Below are positions 5,384 through 7,939 of a stretch of 7,939 nucleotides of DNA, in pieces (position 1 is the stretch's first letter; each line of letters opens with the position of its first letter). Location: assembly GCA_017860555.1 (NCBI GenBank), contig JAGDMJ010000142.1, positions 1 to 7,939 of the forward strand. Reading direction: 5' to 3'. The position numbers and the translations under genes were made by a program. Under the pieces are notes generated by a model that ran no database searches, was not told the origin of the DNA, and was given only the letters and a program-made list of their open reading frames with translations. This DNA comes from Bacteroidota bacterium (lineage in GTDB: Bacteria > Bacteroidota > Ignavibacteria > UBA10030 > UBA6906).

Positions 5384-7888
5384 ATGGCGTTGAGCAGAAA
5401 AGCAAAAGTGTGGTTGATTGTCGCAAGCATCCCGGTCATCCTCATTGTCGGGGCTGTTTTTGCCCTGAAAGCGTATTTTACCTCCGATCGGCTTAAAGCG
5501 CTGATAGTCCCCCAAATTGAGCAGGCAACGAACCGGTCCGTGGCAATCAATGATATCAGCCTGTCGGTCTTTCCGGCAATTGCCGTGGATATGGAGGGAT
5601 TTACCATGTCCAACAGGAAAGGGGAGGGATTTTCCCAATCGCCTTTCCTCGCCTTGGATGGGCTGTCGGTCAGTGTCAGTTTGATGCCGCTCCTGAGAGG
5701 GAACGTGGAAATCACCACCGTTGTCCTGGACCGACCGAAGGTCCTGGTGGAGACGAACAAGGCGGGCGTCACCAACTACGCGGACATGACCGAGACCTCC
5801 GGCGCTGCCGGAGAGGACACGAGTACATCCACGTCCTCCTCCATGGCCGGGTTCCTCCTTTCCAACCTTCTGATCAATAACGGGTCTGTCGATTACATTG
5901 ACTACAAAGGCAACTCCGCGATGAAAGTGCGGGGCCTGGACAACACAATGAGCCTGAAAGGGGGCTCGGAAGGGGTCACGGTTGAGGGGAAGGTTTCGGT
6001 GGCCGACTTCAGCTACGGGACGGTGACCGCTCCGCTTGTCTCCGGCCTCCGCCTTGGCCTCGATCACCGGCTCTCCTATTCGACGTCGCAGGACGTCTTG
6101 ACGGTGGAAAAGGGGGACGTGACGGTGCAGGATATGCCCCTTGCGTTGACGGGGAGGGTCTCGGGCCTCAGCAAGGAAACCATGACCCTTGACCTGACGG
6201 TGAAGTCGGAGAATCTGAATATCACTGAACTGCTCTCCCTGGTGCCAAAGGAGTATATGAAAAAGGCGGAAGGGGTGAAGGGAAACGGTACAGCGCAGGT
6301 CGTGCTCGCGATCACGGGGGTCATGTCCGACTCCACCCAGCCGGATGTCAGCGGGCGGGTCTCCTCGACCAATGCCAGCATTCAATACGCCAGGCTTCCG
6401 AAACCGATCACCAATATCAACATTATCTCGGAATTCACCCGGGCGAAGACGAAGCAGGAATTCAAACTTGAGAAATTCTCGGCGAACCTGGGCGACAACC
6501 CCATCAACGCGACGATGACCATGGTGAACTTTGAGAATCCTTCCATCACCATGGCGCTGAACGGCTCGCTGAACCTGGCCGAGGTAGGACAGTTTTATCC
6601 GCTGGAGCCCGGGACAGAGCTTGCCGGGCGGATGTCCGCGAACGTCAACGTTGCAGGGAAGGTGAAACAACCTGCGGCCATGAAGGCCTCCGGCACCATG
6701 GAGTTCCAGGGCGTGTCGGTCAAGACCCCTGCCAGCGCCAACCCGGTAAGAGATCTGGCGGGTGCCATCACGTTCAACAACCAGGTGGTTGAAGCGAAGA
6801 AGATCTCGATGAACCTTGGGAAATCGGATCTCACTCTTGCCTTCGCGCTCAGAAACTACCTTTCCATAATGTCGGTGGACAAGTCGCTTCCGCGCCCGAC
6901 AGCAAAGCTGACGCTCAATTCCAACCATCTCTACACGGCGGATGTGATGCCCTCCAACGGGCAACAGCCGAAGGGGCCACCACAGGACACGGCCACCGCG
7001 AAGAAGCCCCGGTCCGGAGTTCCCTTGCCCGACGTTGACATGGACATCAACGCCACGATCGGGACGCTCACGATGGAGAAGTTCGAGTTCAAGAACGTCC
7101 GGGGAGCGCTGAAGATCACGGACGGGGTGATCCATATGCAGAATTTCTCGTTGAACGGCTTTGGCGGATCGGCGGTGAGCAAAGGGAGCCTCAACCTGAA
7201 GGATCCCAAGCGTCCGCTCTTCGATCTGGCGCTCGACATCAACGGTGTTGAATCGCACTCTCTGCTGCCGCATTTCACGTCGTTCGGGCAACGGATCAAC
7301 GGCAAGATGACGATGAACACGACCATGAAGGGAGCGCTCAACGATACGCTCGGGCTGGTGCCGTCGGCGTTGAACGGGGCGGGACGCGTGCAGATCACGG
7401 ACGGCGTATTGAACGGCGTGAAGGTGAACGAGACCATCGCCGCAATGCTGAAGCTGCCCGATCTCGAGACGATCAAGTTCAAAGACTGGGCAAACAGCTT
7501 CACCATCGCGGAGGGCAGGATCATCATCAAAGACCTCAAGATCCATGCCCTGGATGCCGACTACACGGTCAACGGCTCACAGGGTCTGGACGGATCGCTC
7601 GATTACGCGATGACGATGCTGGTCTCGCAGGCAACATCCGGCAAGGTGAACCTCCCGGGCTTCGCGGGGCAGGCTGCGGATCTTTTCAAGGATGAAACTG
7701 GAAGGTTGAAGCTCGACTTTGCCGTGGGCGGCACGTCGGACAACCCGAAGGTTCAGCTCGACACCAAATCGGCACAGTCGAAAGCTGAGGCCCTGGCCAG
7801 GAAGAAACTCGAAGACGAGGCGAAGAAGGCGACGGATCAGCTCAAAAAGAAGGCGGAGGATGCGATCAAAGGCATCTTCAAAAAGTAA
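5384..7888 (+). CDS. AsmA-family protein, inner-membrane anchored
   Basis: The 834-residue product has a short basic start (MALSRKAKVW), one uncleaved membrane helix at about 9-30, and a long periplasmic region. The stretch just after the helix, FTSDRLKALIVPQIEQATNR (residues 32-51) followed by a VFPAIAVDMEGF segment (62-73), is the typical AsmA N-terminal domain. The rest alternates short beta-strand-like blocks. Likely disordered linkers lie at 137-153 (Ser/Thr-rich) and about 524-549 (Gly/Pro/Lys-rich). The AsmA-like C-terminal domain spans about 555-795, with LPDLETIKFKDWANSFTIAEG at 691-711. A Lys/Glu/Ala-rich helix (about 796-834) closes the protein. AsmA relatives (TamB, YhdP, YdbH) form beta-groove bridges that help move phospholipids to the outer membrane; this role is family inference. 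It is transcribed away from the glycosyltransferase operon. The open frame reaches back to 4856, over the divergent gene, but promoter and ribosome binding site fix the ATG at 5384. Confidence 0.93.
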   Translation: MALSRKAKVWLIVASIPVILIVGAVFALKAYFTSDRLKALIVPQIEQATNRSVAINDISLSVFPAIAVDMEGFTMSNRKGEGFSQSPFLALDGLSVSVSLMPLLRGNVEITTVVLDRPKVLVETNKAGVTNYADMTETSGAAGEDTSTSTSSSMAGFLLSNLLINNGSVDYIDYKGNSAMKVRGLDNTMSLKGGSEGVTVEGKVSVADFSYGTVTAPLVSGLRLGLDHRLSYSTSQDVLTVEKGDVTVQDMPLALTGRVSGLSKETMTLDLTVKSENLNITELLSLVPKEYMKKAEGVKGNGTAQVVLAITGVMSDSTQPDVSGRVSSTNASIQYARLPKPITNINIISEFTRAKTKQEFKLEKFSANLGDNPINATMTMVNFENPSITMALNGSLNLAEVGQFYPLEPGTELAGRMSANVNVAGKVKQPAAMKASGTMEFQGVSVKTPASANPVRDLAGAITFNNQVVEAKKISMNLGKSDLTLAFALRNYLSIMSVDKSLPRPTAKLTLNSNHLYTADVMPSNGQQPKGPPQDTATAKKPRSGVPLPDVDMDINATIGTLTMEKFEFKNVRGALKITDGVIHMQNFSLNGFGGSAVSKGSLNLKDPKRPLFDLALDINGVESHSLLPHFTSFGQRINGKMTMNTTMKGALNDTLGLVPSALNGAGRVQITDGVLNGVKVNETIAAMLKLPDLETIKFKDWANSFTIAEGRIIIKDLKIHALDADYTVNGSQGLDGSLDYAMTMLVSQATSGKVNLPGFAGQAADLFKDETGRLKLDFAVGGTSDNPKVQLDTKSAQSKAEALARKKLEDEAKKATDQLKKKAEDAIKGIFKK

Positions 7889-7939
7889 GAACGGCGCCTT
7901 CGACGAGTCTGCGGGCCTGCGCCCCAGGAAGTCGCTCGG

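Noticed and set aside
5363..7546. A 727-codon open frame antisense to the AsmA-family gene
   Set aside because: The product is rich in Arg, His and Pro with no recognisable domain. It mirrors a well-supported gene whose G/C-rich third positions suppress stops on the other strand.
7913..7924. GGGC-CTGC-GCCC hairpin after the AsmA gene as a terminator
   Set aside because: The stem is only four pairs and no T-run follows, so it is not a convincing intrinsic terminator.
7878..7939. Possible tail of a convergent minus-strand gene ending in TGA at 7880-7878
   Set aside because: An open frame of about 20 codons reaches the right edge (ending LVEGAVLTF), but it is too short to recognise and one open frame in 60 nt is expected by chance.

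Overview
The window reads as chromosomal DNA from a Gram-negative-type (diderm) bacterium of moderately high GC with G/C-rich third codon positions. The diderm assignment rests on the large AsmA-family gene. Shine-Dalgarno signals are weak or absent before several genes and the sugar-transferase types are ones I associate with Bacteroidota/Ignavibacteria-like or deltaproteobacterial genomes, but I cannot fix the taxon from the sequence.

Two transcription units diverge from a 195-nt spacer at 5189-5383. The minus-strand unit runs leftward off the window edge and holds four tightly packed genes. In order of transcription they are: a DPM1/GtrB-type family-2 glycosyltransferase with a Gln/Pro-rich N-terminal tail (5188-4109); a family-9 (heptosyltransferase-like) glycosyltransferase with two cysteine clusters (4109-3006); a large YfhO-family multi-spanning membrane protein (2995-638); and a second DPM1/GtrB-type family-2 glycosyltransferase cut by the left edge (630-1). 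The junctions are a 1-nt overlap (TAATG), then gaps of 10 nt and 7 nt, so this is very probably one operon. The plus-strand unit is a single 834-residue AsmA-family protein (5384-7888), with a near-consensus -35/-10 promoter and a ribosome binding site just upstream.

The four minus-strand genes look like a cell-envelope glycosylation module. The two family-2 enzymes would load sugars onto a polyprenyl phosphate on the cytoplasmic face. The YfhO-type GT-C-like protein would use such lipid-linked sugars on the outer face of the inner membrane, as in the CsbB/YfhO pairing of Bacillus subtilis. The family-9 enzyme would add a sugar from a nucleotide-activated donor in the cytoplasm. Acceptor, sugars and flippase are not visible here. 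The AsmA-like protein, of a class linked to outer-membrane lipid homeostasis, sits back-to-back with this module and may share its regulation.

The most notable points are the family-2/family-9/YfhO/family-2 gene order, the cysteine clusters and altered C-terminal donor-site motif of the family-9 enzyme, and the disordered Gln/Pro tail on the first family-2 enzyme. The long antisense reading frames are shadows of the real genes. The last 51 nt (7889-7939) carry nothing I can support.
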